The position numbers and the translations under genes are program-made. A stretch of DNA of 35,085 nucleotides, taken from positions 1-35,085 of the forward strand of contig NZ_JANQVQ010000260.1 of the NCBI RefSeq assembly GCF_030730205.1, in the 5' to 3' direction. Origin of the DNA: Paraglaciecola sp. GTDB lineage: Bacteria; Pseudomonadota; Gammaproteobacteria; Enterobacterales; Alteromonadaceae. Positions 1-8,317 of this stretch are shown one piece after another (within the stretch, counting starts at the first letter, position 1; each line of letters opens with the position of its first letter). The notes beneath the pieces are model-generated. The model was given only the letters and a program-made list of their open reading frames with translations. It was not told the origin of the DNA and did no database searches.

Positions 1-3
1 AAA

Positions 4-2916
4 TTACTCTTCGCGATATGACTCTATCGACGGACAAGAACACTGTAAATTTCTGTCCCCCCACACATCATCAATACGGTTTACCGACGGCCAGAACTTA
101 TTTCTAGCGACTGCGGCGACTGGGTATGCGGCGAGTTTGCGATCGTAACTGCGGTTCCAGTTGCTGTCACAGATATCTTCTAGGGTATGCGGTGCATTGT
201 GCAGTGGGTTGTCGATTGCGTCCCATTCGCCTGATTCTACTTTTGCGATCTCAGCGTGAATGCTGAGCATGGCCTCAATAAAACGGTCAAGTTCGGCCTT
301 GGCTTCTGATTCAGTGGGCTCAATCATTAAGGTGCCCGCGACCGGAAAGCTCATGGTGGGCGCATGGAAACCGTAGTCGTTTAAGCGTTTGGCTACGTCC
401 ATTTCTGTTACACCTGATGATTCTTTAAGTGGGCGTAAGTCAATAATACATTCGTGGGCAACCCGGTCGTTACGACCACGGTATAACACTGGGAAGTGGC
501 CGCTAAGCTTTTTAGCAACGTAGTTGGCGTTTAAAATAGCGACTTCTGTGGCTTTTCTTAGGCCTTCACTGCCCATCATTTTGATGTACATGTAACTGAT
601 CGGCAGAATAGAGGCACTGCCCCAAGGCGCTGCTGATACCGCACCATTGCTGCGTACTTCACCGTCACCCACGTTTTCAACACCAATGATTTTATGGTTA
701 GGTAAAAACGGCGCTAAATGCGCTTTTACACCGATTGGGCCCATGCCTGGTCCACCACCACCGTGCGGAATACAAAAGGTTTTGTGTAAGTTTAAGTGTG
801 AGACATCTGAGCCAATTAAGCCCGGTGAAGTAATACCCACTTGCGCGTTCATGTTGGCACCGTCCATGTATACTTGGCCGCCAAATTCATGCACGATATT
901 ACAAATCTCTTTAATGGTTTCTTCGTATACACCATGAGTAGATGGGTAAGTGATCATGGCACACGCTAGTTTATCGGCGACTTCAGCGGCTTTTTTGCGT
1001 AAATCGGCTACGTCGATGTTACCGTTTTTATCACAGTTAACCACCACTACTTTATAGCTCACCATTTGTGCTGTAGCGGGGTTAGTACCGTGTGCAGAGC
1101 TTGGGATCAAACAAATATTTCGATGTCCTTCGCCACGACTCTGATGGTATTTTTGGATGGTTACCAAACCAGCATATTCACCTTGTGCGCCTGAGTTTGG
1201 TTGCATCGATAAGGCATCGTAACCAGTAATGTCAATAAGCCATTCACTTAGCTCATCCATCATTTGCTTGTAGCCTTGGGCTTGGTCGATAGGGGCAAAG
1301 GGGTGCAACTTACCAAACTCTGGCCACGTGACGGGGATCATTTCAGCCGTCGCGTTGAGCTTCATGGTACATGAGCCCAATGAGATCATTGAATGGTTAA
1401 GTGCCAAGTCTTTATCTTCTAATGACTTAATGTAACGCAGCATTTCAGTTTCTGACTGATAGCTGTTGAAAACAGGGTGAGTCAGTACTTTTGATTCACG
1501 CATTAAGTTGGCAGGAATTGACTGACTGCCCAAGGCGATAATTTCTTTATCAAAAGCCTGAATATCCAGTTCTACATTTGCGCCAGTAAACACGCTGTAC
1601 ACAGCCTGTAAATCAGCGCGTGTGGTGGCTTCATCTAAACTGATAGCCAATACGCCGTCAATGTCAGTGCGTAAGTTGATGCCAGAAGTTAAGGCTTTGG
1701 CTACGATGGCGTCTTTATTGTTGCCTACTTTCACGGCAAGGGTATCAAACCACGTTGAGTTAACTAATTCGAAACCCGCTTTGTGTAAACCGGCGGCAAG
1801 AATGTCTGCAAACCGGTGGATACGTGATGCAATAGTACGCAGGCCCTCAGGACCATGATAGACCGCATAAAATGAGGCCATATTGGCCAACAATACCTGA
1901 GCTGTACAGATGTTTGAGTTGGCTTTTTCGCGACGAATATGTTGCTCGCGAGTTTGTAAGGCCATGCGCAAGGCTGGGCGACCGCGGGTATCTTTTGATA
2001 CACCGATAATACGGCCAGGTAATGAGCGTTTATAATCGTCACGGGTCGCAAAAAATGCCGCGTGTGGGCCACCATAGCCCATAGGTACACCAAAACGCTG
2101 GGCTGAACCAAGTACGACATCAGCGCCCATTTCAGCCGGTGGCTTGAGTAACATTAAACTGAGTAGGTCAGCGGCGACGGCAACAATGCCTTTTTTGGCA
2201 TGCACGGCGTCAATGATCTCGGTTAAATCAACGACGGCACCACTGGTGCCTGGATACTGTAAAAGTGCGCCAAATATATCGTGTTGGCTGGCCTCTTCGG
2301 CTTTGCCCACAATAATATCAAAACCGAACATGGCGGCACGAGTTGATACCACATCTAAGGTTTGTGGGTGCACATCATCAGCCACAAAGAAGGCATTGGC
2401 TTTACTGTTTTTAGACACACGCTTGGCCAAGCCCATGGCTTCAGCTGCTGCGGTTGCTTCGTCTAATAACGAGGCAGAAGCGAGCTCCATACCGGTTAAG
2501 TCAATAGTGGCTTGTTGAAAATTCAATAAGGCTTCAAGGCGACCTTGAGCTATCTCTGGCTGGTAAGGCGTGTAAGCAGTATACCAACCCGGGTTTTCAA
2601 GTACGTTACGTAAAATAACATTGGGCGTGAGGGTGTCATAATAGCCCATCCCAATAAATGATTTATTTAGCTTATTTTTACTTGCCACACTTTTTAAGTA
2701 AGCCAGCGCTTGCACTTCAGTTTGCGCTTCACCTACCTTGAGGGGGGATGGAGACAAGATACTACTTGGCACAGTTTGCTGAATTAGGTCGTCGAGGCTT
2801 TTGGCGCCCACTGTGTCTAACATAGAGGCAATTTCTGACTCGCTAGGACCAATATGGCGGCGAATAAAGTCTTTGCTTTGCTCAAGTTGTGATAGTGAAA
2901 AATTTGCTAATGACAT
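4..2916 (-). CDS. gcvP: Glycine dehydrogenase (decarboxylating), P-protein
   Basis: P-protein of the glycine cleavage system. It is a PLP enzyme that decarboxylates glycine and passes the aminomethyl group to the lipoyl arm of GcvH. The protein is 970 residues, the normal length of the fused single-chain bacterial form, with two tandem PLP-transferase-like halves. The second half carries the glycine-rich region [10 protein letters not shown] just after LNLHK, whose lysine (about residue 712) is the expected PLP Schiff-base lysine. The stop codon is three bases from the window edge, so the gene is complete. The ATG start is preceded by AGGAAA, but at a long distance, so the ribosome site is weak. 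It is the last gene of gcvT-gcvH-gcvP, 119 bases after gcvH. That gap contains two hairpins that may tune gcvP expression relative to gcvTH. Confidence 0.98.
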   Translation of the reverse strand: MSLANFSLSQLEQSKDFIRRHIGPSESEIASMLDTVGAKSLDDLIQQTVPSSILSPSPLKVGEAQTEVQALAYLKSVASKNKLNKSFIGMGYYDTLTPNVILRNVLENPGWYTAYTPYQPEIAQGRLEALLNFQQATIDLTGMELASASLLDEATAAAEAMGLAKRVSKNSKANAFFVADDVHPQTLDVVSTRAAMFGFDIIVGKAEEASQHDIFGALLQYPGTSGAVVDLTEIIDAVHAKKGIVAVAADLLSLMLLKPPAEMGADVVLGSAQRFGVPMGYGGPHAAFFATRDDYKRSLPGRIIGVSKDTRGRPALRMALQTREQHIRREKANSNICTAQVLLANMASFYAVYHGPEGLRTIASRIHRFADILAAGLHKAGFELVNSTWFDTLAVKVGNNKDAIVAKALTSGINLRTDIDGVLAISLDEATTRADLQAVYSVFTGANVELDIQAFDKEIIALGSQSIPANLMRESKVLTHPVFNSYQSETEMLRYIKSLEDKDLALNHSMISLGSCTMKLNATAEMIPVTWPEFGKLHPFAPIDQAQGYKQMMDELSEWLIDITGYDALSMQPNSGAQGEYAGLVTIQKYHQSRGEGHRNICLIPSSAHGTNPATAQMVSYKVVVVNCDKNGNIDVADLRKKAAEVADKLACAMITYPSTHGVYEETIKEICNIVHEFGGQVYMDGANMNAQVGITSPGLIGSDVSHLNLHKTFCIPHGGGGPGMGPIGVKAHLAPFLPNHKIIGVENVGDGEVRSNGAVSAAPWGSASILPISYMYIKMMGSEGLRKATEVAILNANYVAKKLSGHFPVLYRGRNDRVAHECIIDLRPLKESSGVTEMDVAKRLNDYGFHAPTMSFPVAGTLMIEPTESEAKAELDRFIEAMLSIHAEIAKVESGEWDAIDNPLHNAPHTLEDICDSNWNRSYDRKLAAYPVAAVARNKFWPSVNRIDDVWGDRNLQCSCPSIESYREE

Positions 2917-2943
2917 AACGGACTACAATTTCCTAATAAGATG

Positions 2944-2975
2944 CTTTGTAGATAAACTGACATTTATCTACAAAG
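2944..2975 (-). other. Perfect 13-bp hairpin in the gcvH-gcvP gap
   Basis: The arms CTTTGTAGATAAA and TTTATCTACAAAG are exact reverse complements around a six-base loop. It lies in the transcribed gap about 28 bases upstream of the gcvP start. No U-run follows on the minus strand, so it does not look like a simple intrinsic terminator. It may be an RNA processing or stability element, or may affect gcvP translation. The structure is seen directly; the function is inferred. Confidence 0.7.
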
Positions 2976-2999
2976 TAATTGAATTAAAAACCCGGCACG

Positions 3000-3025
3000 A
3001 AACGAAACCAATAATGGTCTCGTTT
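3000..3025 (-). other. Hairpin just after gcvH stop
   Basis: In the minus-strand transcript AAACGAGACCA and TGGTTTCGTTT can form 11 base pairs (one G-U wobble) around a four-base loop, starting 10 bases after the gcvH stop codon. A short T-run (GGGTTTTT) follows about 8 bases later. It could be a leaky terminator/attenuator or a 3' stabilising structure reducing flow into gcvP. Confidence 0.6.
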
Positions 3026-3035
3026 TGTCTGCTAC

Positions 3036-3425
3036 TTACTCTTCGTCGATGCTATTTTCGTAACCTTCAGCGTCGAATAAGCCTTCAACTTCTTCTGGAT
3101 CTTCTGCTTTAATCTTAAACATCCAACCTTCACCATAAGGATCGCTGTTAACTAGCTCTGGTGAATGCTCAAGCTCTTCGTTGATTTCCAAGATTTCGCC
3201 GCCAATAGGCGCATACACGTCAGATGCTGCTTTTACTGATTCGGCAACAGCAACATCGTCACCAGCACCAACAACGGCACCTACGTCAGGTAATTCAACA
3301 AACACCATGTCGCCCAACAATTCTTGAGCGTGGTCACTGATGCCCACTGTATAAATATTGCCACCTTCGTGGCGTACCCATTCGTGAGTTGAAGCAAAGC
3401 GTAAATCGGTTGGTATATTGCTCAT
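3036..3425 (-). CDS. gcvH: Glycine cleavage system H protein
   Basis: Lipoyl carrier protein of the glycine cleavage system, which shuttles the aminomethyl intermediate between GcvP, GcvT and the L protein. It has 129 residues, the usual size. The lipoylation motif ESVKAASD is intact, with the acceptor lysine at about residue 65, and the N-terminal strand with HEWV is typical. The ATG start has AGGA at a good distance. It lies 48 bases downstream of gcvT in the same orientation, and no promoter is evident between them, so it is part of the gcvT-led operon. The C-terminal tail is acidic. Confidence 0.98.
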   Translation of the reverse strand: MSNIPTDLRFASTHEWVRHEGGNIYTVGISDHAQELLGDMVFVELPDVGAVVGAGDDVAVAESVKAASDVYAPIGGEILEINEELEHSPELVNSDPYGEGWMFKIKAEDPEEVEGLFDAEGYENSIDEE

Positions 3426-3473
3426 AACGTTTCCTAAATATGTTTATGCGAAGTTGTTTGATTAGTTTGTTGT

Positions 3474-4553
3474 TTATAAGGTGCTTTTGCCATTTCTGAC
3501 AAAACTGGGTTTAACCACGTTTACTGTAACCCACTTTTTGCGCATTTCCACCTCAACAGTTGCACCGACCGCAGCAGGTACTCTGGCCAGGGCAATACTG
3601 TGTCCAAGAGTTGGAGAAAACGTACCTGAGGTAATGACGCCCTCTGCCCCATCAGCCATGACTTTTAAGCCAGAGCGCAATACGCCTTTTTCAGTCATGA
3701 CTAAACCAACCAACTTGTCTGTGCCGGCTGCTTTTTGCTGTTCCAGGGCATGGCGGCCAATAAAGTTACGTTCTTGTGGCTCCCACGTAATTGTCCAGCC
3801 CATATTGGCTGCAAGGGGCGATATCGTTTCGTCCATATCTAGACCGTACAAGTTCATACCGGCTTCTAAACGCAAGGTATCACGGGCGCCTAAACCACAT
3901 GGTGTAACACCAGCGTCAAGCAGCTTTTGCCATAATGCAGGGGCTTCGTCATTGGGTACGATGATTTCGTAGCCTGCCTCACCTGTATACCCGGTAGTAG
4001 CAATAAACAAGTCTTCAGCTTGCACACCATAAAAGACTTTCATGCCGTTAACAGCTTCAATTTGCGCCGCTGAAAACACACTATGGGCTTTTTGTTTGGC
4101 ATTAGGGCCTTGTACGGCAATCATGGCAAACTCAGGGCGTTCGATGATGTCTACTGCAAAACCTTCAGCATTAGAGGTCAGCCAAGCCATGTCTTTTTCA
4201 CGGGTTGCTGAGTTAACCACTAAGCGGTAATTGGTCACGTCAAAATAGTAAACGATAAGGTCGTCTACCACACCGCCAGTTTCATTTAACATGCCGCTAT
4301 ATAAGGCTTTACCTTTGTCTTGTAATTTTTCAACGTCATTGGCTAATAAGTAACGCAAGTAGTCCTTCGCTTGAGCGCCAACCACATCAACAATAGTCAT
4401 GTGAGACACATCAAACATGCCTGCGTCTTTACGCACAGCATGGTGCTCTTCAATTTGAGAGCCGTAATTGATGGGCATTTCCCAACCGTGAAAGTCAACC
4501 ATTTTGGCGCCAGATTCGATATGTTTTGCAAAGAGAACGGTTTTATTAGACAT
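3474..4553 (-). CDS. gcvT: Aminomethyltransferase, T-protein
   Basis: T-protein of the glycine cleavage system. It transfers the methylene group from aminomethylated GcvH to tetrahydrofolate and releases ammonia. The 359-residue length and the N-terminal signature ([12 protein letters not shown] followed by DVSHM) are those of GcvT, as is the conserved stretch [13 protein letters not shown] in the second half. It is the first gene of the gcvT-gcvH-gcvP operon. A TTGTTG/TATACT promoter lies close upstream, leaving a leader of only about 30 bases. That is too short for a glycine riboswitch, which precedes gcvT in some relatives. A LysR gene is divergent and may regulate the operon. Confidence 0.98.
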   Translation of the reverse strand: MSNKTVLFAKHIESGAKMVDFHGWEMPINYGSQIEEHHAVRKDAGMFDVSHMTIVDVVGAQAKDYLRYLLANDVEKLQDKGKALYSGMLNETGGVVDDLIVYYFDVTNYRLVVNSATREKDMAWLTSNAEGFAVDIIERPEFAMIAVQGPNAKQKAHSVFSAAQIEAVNGMKVFYGVQAEDLFIATTGYTGEAGYEIIVPNDEAPALWQKLLDAGVTPCGLGARDTLRLEAGMNLYGLDMDETISPLAANMGWTITWEPQERNFIGRHALEQQKAAGTDKLVGLVMTEKGVLRSGLKVMADGAEGVITSGTFSPTLGHSIALARVPAAVGATVEVEMRKKWVTVNVVKPSFVRNGKSTL

Positions 4554-4588
4554 GATAATTGCGACTGTTAAGTGAATTAAGTGCCTCG

Positions 4589-4617
4589 AGTATAGGCAGC
4601 ACTTCTGTGCACAACAA
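4589..4617 (-). promoter_or_regulatory. Predicted sigma70 promoter of gcvTHP
   Basis: On the minus strand TTGTTG (4612-4617) and TATACT (4589-4594) are separated by exactly 17 bases. This puts the start point about 30 bases before gcvT. The upstream side abuts the inverted repeats near the divergent lysR gene, an arrangement that suits activation by a LysR protein. Confidence 0.6.
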
Positions 4618-4623
4618 ATTGAT

Positions 4624-4689
4624 AATATTAATATTTACATTTACAAAACTTATGTATCTATCAATAATGATTAACTAACCTTATTGATA
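4624..4689. promoter_or_regulatory. Candidate LysR operator region between lysR and gcvT
   Basis: Two symmetric elements are present. A 12-base self-complementary run AATATTAATATT lies at 4624-4635. A perfect 9-bp inverted repeat TATCAATAA (4659-4667) / TTATTGATA (4681-4689) has a 13-base spacer. They lie upstream of the gcvT -35 box. The left arm of the repeat overlaps a possible lysR promoter (TTTACA at 4640-4645, AATAAT at 4663-4668, spacer 17), so one protein could control both directions. Binding is inferred. Confidence 0.5.
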
Positions 4690-4708
4690 AATAGTCGCTA
4701 TTTTAGTT

Positions 4709-5554
4709 ATGAAACAGCTTTCATTGGACAATTTACGTACGTTTGTAACGGTCATCGATTTAGGGGGATATGCCAAAGCGGGTGAAAAACTTGGGCGTTC
4801 ACAACCTGCCATCAGTTTGCAAATAAAAAAACTTGAGGAGCAGCTTGATGTTCGGCTCTTTGATAAAGTCGGGCAACGTCATTTAGTAAATCACGATGGC
4901 TTAAAATTATATAAAAGTGCTCAGCAACTTTTAGCTCTCAACGATGAGGTGTTCAACCAGTTTCAACCTGTGTCGTTAAAAGGGCGTTTACGCCTTGGTA
5001 TACCAAGCGAATTTGCCACCACTTTACTGCCAAATATTATCGGCGAGTTTAGTCAGCTCTATCCCAATGTCTCCTTAGAGGTCACGTCAGCATTAAGCAA
5101 ATCCTTATTAAGCAAAGATAATCTCGGCTTTGATTTAGTTATGGCTCTGATAGATCCCGATACGAATACCGATGGGCAATTGATACTCAACGACGATTTA
5201 GTGTGGGTGGGTGATAAAAACCGGCCGATGGCGCAAGACAGTTTATCGTTGGTGCTGGCCCCTGATGGTTGCGTTTACCGCAGCCGCGTGATCAGTAAGT
5301 TAAAAATGCAAACCCTATCATGGCGCATTAGCTATACCAATGCTGACTTAACGGGCATTACCGCAGCCATAAAACAAGGACTAGGCATTAGTGCGCTGGC
5401 CAGAAGCAGCGTGCCAGCACAATTAGATATTATTGAGCACGCTAATTTGCCGCAACTGGGTAGAATTAAAATATGCTTGTTTCATAAAGACTCTGAACAT
5501 CCCCAAGCCAGCGCTAAACTAGCAGAGTTCATTCAATCTCGATTGGCAGGATAA
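4709..5554 (+). CDS. LysR-family transcriptional regulator, divergent from gcvTHP
   Basis: A 281-residue LysR-type regulator. The N-terminal winged helix-turn-helix is clear (LRTFVTVIDLGGYAKAGEKL, then SQPAISLQIKKLEEQL at about residues 32-47), with the usual linker helix and a periplasmic-binding-protein-like effector domain from about residue 90. The ligand cannot be read from sequence. Because it is divergent from the glycine cleavage operon and inverted repeats lie in the shared gap, glycine or one-carbon control is a reasonable guess, as with GcvA in enterobacteria. It is not clearly GcvA itself. The Shine-Dalgarno is weak. No terminator was found on its own strand; the hairpin downstream has its T-tract on the opposite strand. 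Confidence 0.9.
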   Translation: MKQLSLDNLRTFVTVIDLGGYAKAGEKLGRSQPAISLQIKKLEEQLDVRLFDKVGQRHLVNHDGLKLYKSAQQLLALNDEVFNQFQPVSLKGRLRLGIPSEFATTLLPNIIGEFSQLYPNVSLEVTSALSKSLLSKDNLGFDLVMALIDPDTNTDGQLILNDDLVWVGDKNRPMAQDSLSLVLAPDGCVYRSRVISKLKMQTLSWRISYTNADLTGITAAIKQGLGISALARSSVPAQLDIIEHANLPQLGRIKICLFHKDSEHPQASAKLAEFIQSRLAG

Positions 5555-5579
5555 ACCAAGAAATGACTACAGGAGAGAC

Positions 5580-5619
5580 AAAAAACCACCTGGGCTTAGA
5601 ATAAGTCTCACAGGTGGTT
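5580..5619 (-). terminator. Intrinsic terminator of the small membrane protein gene
   Basis: AACCACCTG (5584-5592) and CAGGTGGTT (5611-5619) form a 9-bp stem, with a further small CTTA/TAAG hairpin inside. On the minus strand the stem is followed at once by a run of T. No T-run exists on the plus strand, so it terminates leftward transcription and supports the small gene at 5647-5814. Confidence 0.8.
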
Positions 5620-5646
5620 GGTGTCTGAAAAGGACAAAAACGCTAA

Positions 5647-5814
5647 CTAGGCACCTTGGCGTAGCATAAACATTGCTACACCTGCGGCAACAACTACAAT
5701 TGAAAAAATTTCTTTATTATATTTGCCATGATAATACGCTTTACGACGATCCTTCATTGCATGAAAATCTACTACATCCCCGTAACTTGTTTTATCAAAC
5801 CTCGACCGTTTCAT
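5647..5814 (-). CDS. Small single-pass membrane protein, 55 residues (unrecognised)
   Basis: A short open frame missed by length-limited gene finding. The ATG at 5812-5814 is preceded by a very strong Shine-Dalgarno, GGAGGGGG, immediately upstream. The frame ends in TAG, and an intrinsic terminator follows about 30 bases later on the same strand. The product starts MKRSRFDKTSYGDVVDF and is basic through residue 34 (DRRKAYYHGKYNK). It then has one hydrophobic segment of about 16 residues (IFSIVVVAAGVAMFML, about 36-51) and ends RQGA. It is therefore probably an inner-membrane protein with a basic cytoplasmic N-terminus. It lies 155 bases downstream of the AAA ATPase gene on the same strand, with a 9-bp inverted repeat between them, so it may be transcribed alone. 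I do not recognise a family and assign no function. Confidence 0.75.
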   Translation of the reverse strand: MKRSRFDKTSYGDVVDFHAMKDRRKAYYHGKYNKEIFSIVVVAAGVAMFMLRQGA

Positions 5815-5866
5815 AACCCCCTCCAAATAATTGATTGCTAAATTAAGTATTGCACAGATTGGATAA

Positions 5867-5897
5867 GATACTAACCTATTAGTTCAATGTTAGTATC
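5867..5897. promoter_or_regulatory. Inverted repeat between the AAA ATPase and small membrane protein genes
   Basis: GATACTAAC (5867-5875) and GTTAGTATC (5889-5897) are perfect 9-bp arms with a 13-base spacer, about 55 bases upstream of the small gene's start. There is no T-run after it on either strand. It is either an operator for the small gene or an RNA structure after the ATPase stop. Function unknown. Confidence 0.45.
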
Positions 5898-5969
5898 GAC
5901 AATTTGTAACAAATACTTAACCTTTTAACTACTTGGCGTTTATATGAACAATTTTGCTAAACAGATCGC

Positions 5970-7004
5970 TTAATCGTCAGATTTTAATCGGATATACGTT
6001 TTATATTTCTTTTTTAGTAGGCGATCGATGTAGCGTGTTAGCTTAATTTTTTGACTGATGGCATTATCAAGTGCTTCAACTAATTCAGCTAACATGGTTT
6101 TATAATATTCAACATCTTTTACCTGCCCTTCTTCTACAGGAGCATCCAAAATGCTAGCTGGCTCGGCAGAACTTTGAGCTTTTTTCTCCGGTAAAAACAT
6201 TTCTTCAGTCACTTCTTTGATCACGTTTTCTACCGCGTTTTCATCAAGTGTTTCTAATTCTTCTAAAAATCCGTACAACAATATTCGATCCATCAGGGTA
6301 TTGATTTTTCGCGGTACGCCGTGGGTGAACTGAAAAATTCTGTCGTAAGCGCCTTCTGAAAATAGCTTACCACCCGCCCAACCTGCATGTTGCATGCGGT
6401 ATTCGATATAACCCTGACACTCGCTATCAGTAAGGGGGGCCAAATGGCAAGATGCCACAATACGTTGCCTGAATTGTTCCATATTGGGTGCGCGTAAAAT
6501 GGGTTGCAACTCTTCTTGCCCCAGCAAAAAGCTTTGCAAAAGCGGCTTTCCCGCGGCCTGAAAGTTAGACAACATACGGAGCTCTTCAATGGTTTCTAGC
6601 GGTAAGTTTTGTGCTTCGTCAACTAGCAATAAAGCGCGCTTACCTTGCTTGTGTAAACTCATTAAAAAGGCTTCTAAATCATTCAAAATATCGGCTTTTG
6701 TGCTGCCTTGTACATTAATATGAAATTTACTTGCCACCATTTTTACCAGTTCATCTGGTGTTAGTTTTGGCGTCACTATCTGCGCCGCCACAATATCGGC
6801 TTGCATTTGATCAAGTAAACTATTGGCAATAGTGGTTTTACCGGTACCAATATCACCAGTAATAACAATAAATCCCTCTGCCTGAGATAAGCCATATTGT
6901 AGATAAGACATGGCCCGTTTATGCCATTTGCTGCCGAAGAAAAAGCTGGGGTCGGGCGTTAGTTGAAATGGCTTAGAAGTTAGTCCGTAATAATTCTCAT
7001 ACAT
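5970..7004 (-). CDS. GspA/ExeA-like AAA ATPase resembling the XrtA-associated ATPase
   Basis: A 344-residue P-loop ATPase of the ExeA/GspA type. The N-terminal signature (YYGLTSKPFQLTPDP, then YLQYGLSQAEGFIVITG) is the one shared by GspA and the ATPase found in exosortase (PEP-CTERM) loci. Walker A is GDIGTGKTT (residues 50-58) and Walker B is ALLLVDEAQ (D129, E130). The AAA domain ends near residue 250. The C-terminal 90 residues are charged and probably helical. There is no membrane segment and no peptidoglycan-binding domain, both of which occur in full GspA. No exosortase, chain-length or secretion gene is nearby, so the partner is unknown. A GGAG lies upstream of the ATG but rather far away. 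Confidence 0.85.
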   Translation of the reverse strand: MYENYYGLTSKPFQLTPDPSFFFGSKWHKRAMSYLQYGLSQAEGFIVITGDIGTGKTTIANSLLDQMQADIVAAQIVTPKLTPDELVKMVASKFHINVQGSTKADILNDLEAFLMSLHKQGKRALLLVDEAQNLPLETIEELRMLSNFQAAGKPLLQSFLLGQEELQPILRAPNMEQFRQRIVASCHLAPLTDSECQGYIEYRMQHAGWAGGKLFSEGAYDRIFQFTHGVPRKINTLMDRILLYGFLEELETLDENAVENVIKEVTEEMFLPEKKAQSSAEPASILDAPVEEGQVKDVEYYKTMLAELVEALDNAISQKIKLTRYIDRLLKKKYKTYIRLKSDD

Positions 7005-7168
7005 AATTAATGATCACTTGCTCCAAATAACTGGCTAAAAATAAAGCTAGCTTAAGCCATTTGGCAAAAACTAGGCAATATATTACGACTCATGCTTAAT
7101 GGTTTGAGCACTAAGTTGAGTTCACTGACTCCCTTTATACCATAGCTTTGTAGTCTGATTATGCAGCT

Positions 7169-7807
7169 TTATAAAACATAATAATAAATTGCGAAAAAAT
7201 GGCACATGCATCCGGCCACAACAAAGCCGTGCCATATAGCGTGAGTGTATTGCACTTTTTTAGCAACATAGAACAATACCCCAATGGTGTAGCTGAGTCC
7301 GCCACATACTAACAACCATAAACCACCGCTAGGTAGGGCTTGATATAGGGGATAGATAAAGAAAAGCGCTAACCAACCCATGACCACATACAGGGCTACC
7401 GATAGTTTTTGAAACCTGCCTTTTACAAAACATTTAAACACAATACCGCTTAAGGCTATCACCCAAATCATGATAGTGGCACCTAAGCCAATCCCACCAC
7501 CAACACTGAGTAGCATGAAAGGAGTGTAAGTACCTGCTATCAACAGATATATAGCGCTATGGTCTATGACCTTTAATATTAACTTTAAATTAGGTTGAGA
7601 GACCGAGTGATAAAGGGTTGAAGATAAAAACATCAGCAGCATCGAAAGGGCATAAACCGTCACGACCACCTGCGCATATAAATCTTGTGCCTTCACCAAC
7701 AGGGCGACTAAAGCGGCGATGGCAGCAAAAAATCCTAAGGCGTGGGTGCTAGCATTTAACCATTCTTCAATCACAGAATAGGGTCTGTTACTGTTACTTT
7801 GGTTCAT
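7169..7807 (-). CDS. Hemolysin III / PAQR-family membrane protein (YqfA-like)
   Basis: A polytopic inner-membrane protein of the HlyIII/PAQR family, about 212 residues with roughly seven hydrophobic segments. The family histidines and motifs are visible: SSTLYHSV, DHSAIYLLIAGTYTPF and, near the C-terminus, HAIWHGF followed by CHFFA. These conserved His/Asp/Ser residues form the metal site in PAQR proteins. Despite the historic name, hemolytic activity is not implied; bacterial members are linked to membrane-lipid or fatty-acid homeostasis. The start used is the ATG giving MNQSNSNRPYS. An in-frame TTG ten codons earlier would add a poorly conserved extension. It is divergent from the GIY-YIG gene. 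Confidence 0.88.
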   Translation of the reverse strand: MNQSNSNRPYSVIEEWLNASTHALGFFAAIAALVALLVKAQDLYAQVVVTVYALSMLLMFLSSTLYHSVSQPNLKLILKVIDHSAIYLLIAGTYTPFMLLSVGGGIGLGATIMIWVIALSGIVFKCFVKGRFQKLSVALYVVMGWLALFFIYPLYQALPSGGLWLLVCGGLSYTIGVLFYVAKKVQYTHAIWHGFVVAGCMCHFFAIYYYVL

Positions 7808-8001
7808 AAAAAATTCTTGAATGAAGGAGAATAACAATCATATATTTTGAGCGTACACATGTATACTGAAGTATGACAGAGTGCTTCATGTTGTTGCTCT
7901 TAACCAGTCCTTGTATTCACCAACAATTGTTATCATTTACACTTAACATCTGTAGGCAATCTGGTAACTTACCGGTTTTAGCTAACTAAGCTGTTAATGC
8001 A

Positions 8002-8307
8002 ATGTGGTTTGTTTACATTATAGAAAATAAATTTGGCCACTTTTATACTGGGATCTGCAAAGACATGGCTCGGCGTTTTAACGAGCACAACTCCAGCGGA
8101 CCAAAATGCGCAAAAGCCTTAAAAGGTAAAGGCCCATTAACCTTACGTTATTGTTGTCGAATGAGTGATCACTCTGCTGCCTTAAAAATGGAAATATGGA
8201 TAAAAAAACTAACCAAAGCAGACAAACTACATTTAGTCGCCGACATGCTCGTTTATCCAAACGCTCACGAACGCCAACCGCCCTCTTTTATTGCTGACTT
8301 ATGTTAA
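8002..8307 (+). CDS. UPF0213 / YhbQ-like GIY-YIG domain protein
   Basis: A 101-residue single-domain GIY-YIG protein. The N-terminus reads VYIIENKFGHFYTGICKDMARRFNEH, which supplies the GIY (VYI) and YIG (YTG) elements, the arginine and the following helix, as in the UPF0213 (YhbQ) family. A later helix carries a glutamate (KMEIWIKKL) where the catalytic metal-binding acid is expected. It is a predicted small nuclease whose cellular target is not established. It ends 10 bases before the preferred glnE start, so the two are probably cotranscribed. The Shine-Dalgarno is weak. Confidence 0.88.
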   Translation: MWFVYIIENKFGHFYTGICKDMARRFNEHNSSGPKCAKALKGKGPLTLRYCCRMSDHSAALKMEIWIKKLTKADKLHLVADMLVYPNAHERQPPSFIADLC

Positions 8308-8317
8308 GGAATCTATC

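Noticed and set aside
647-937. Opposite-strand frames inside gcvP and other large genes
   Set aside because: They lack family resemblance and ribosome sites and lie wholly inside well-identified genes, so they are coding shadows.
4554-4708. Glycine riboswitch before gcvT
   Set aside because: The predicted leader is only about 30 bases and no tandem-aptamer-like conserved core is visible.
7808-7837. TTG start adding ten residues to the hemolysin III-like protein
   Set aside because: The downstream ATG gives the family-like N-terminus; the extension has no support.
7808-8001. Operators or a small RNA in the gap between the hemolysin III-like and GIY-YIG genes
   Set aside because: Only short symmetric runs are visible (ATACT-GA-AGTAT at 7863-7874, AACAATTGTT at 7922-7931, GGTAA-C-TTACC near 7970), each within chance expectation for AT-rich DNA.
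8291-8317. Upstream ATG for glnE
   Set aside because: It overlaps the GIY-YIG gene, while the ATG at 8318 has a clear AAGGA ribosome site.
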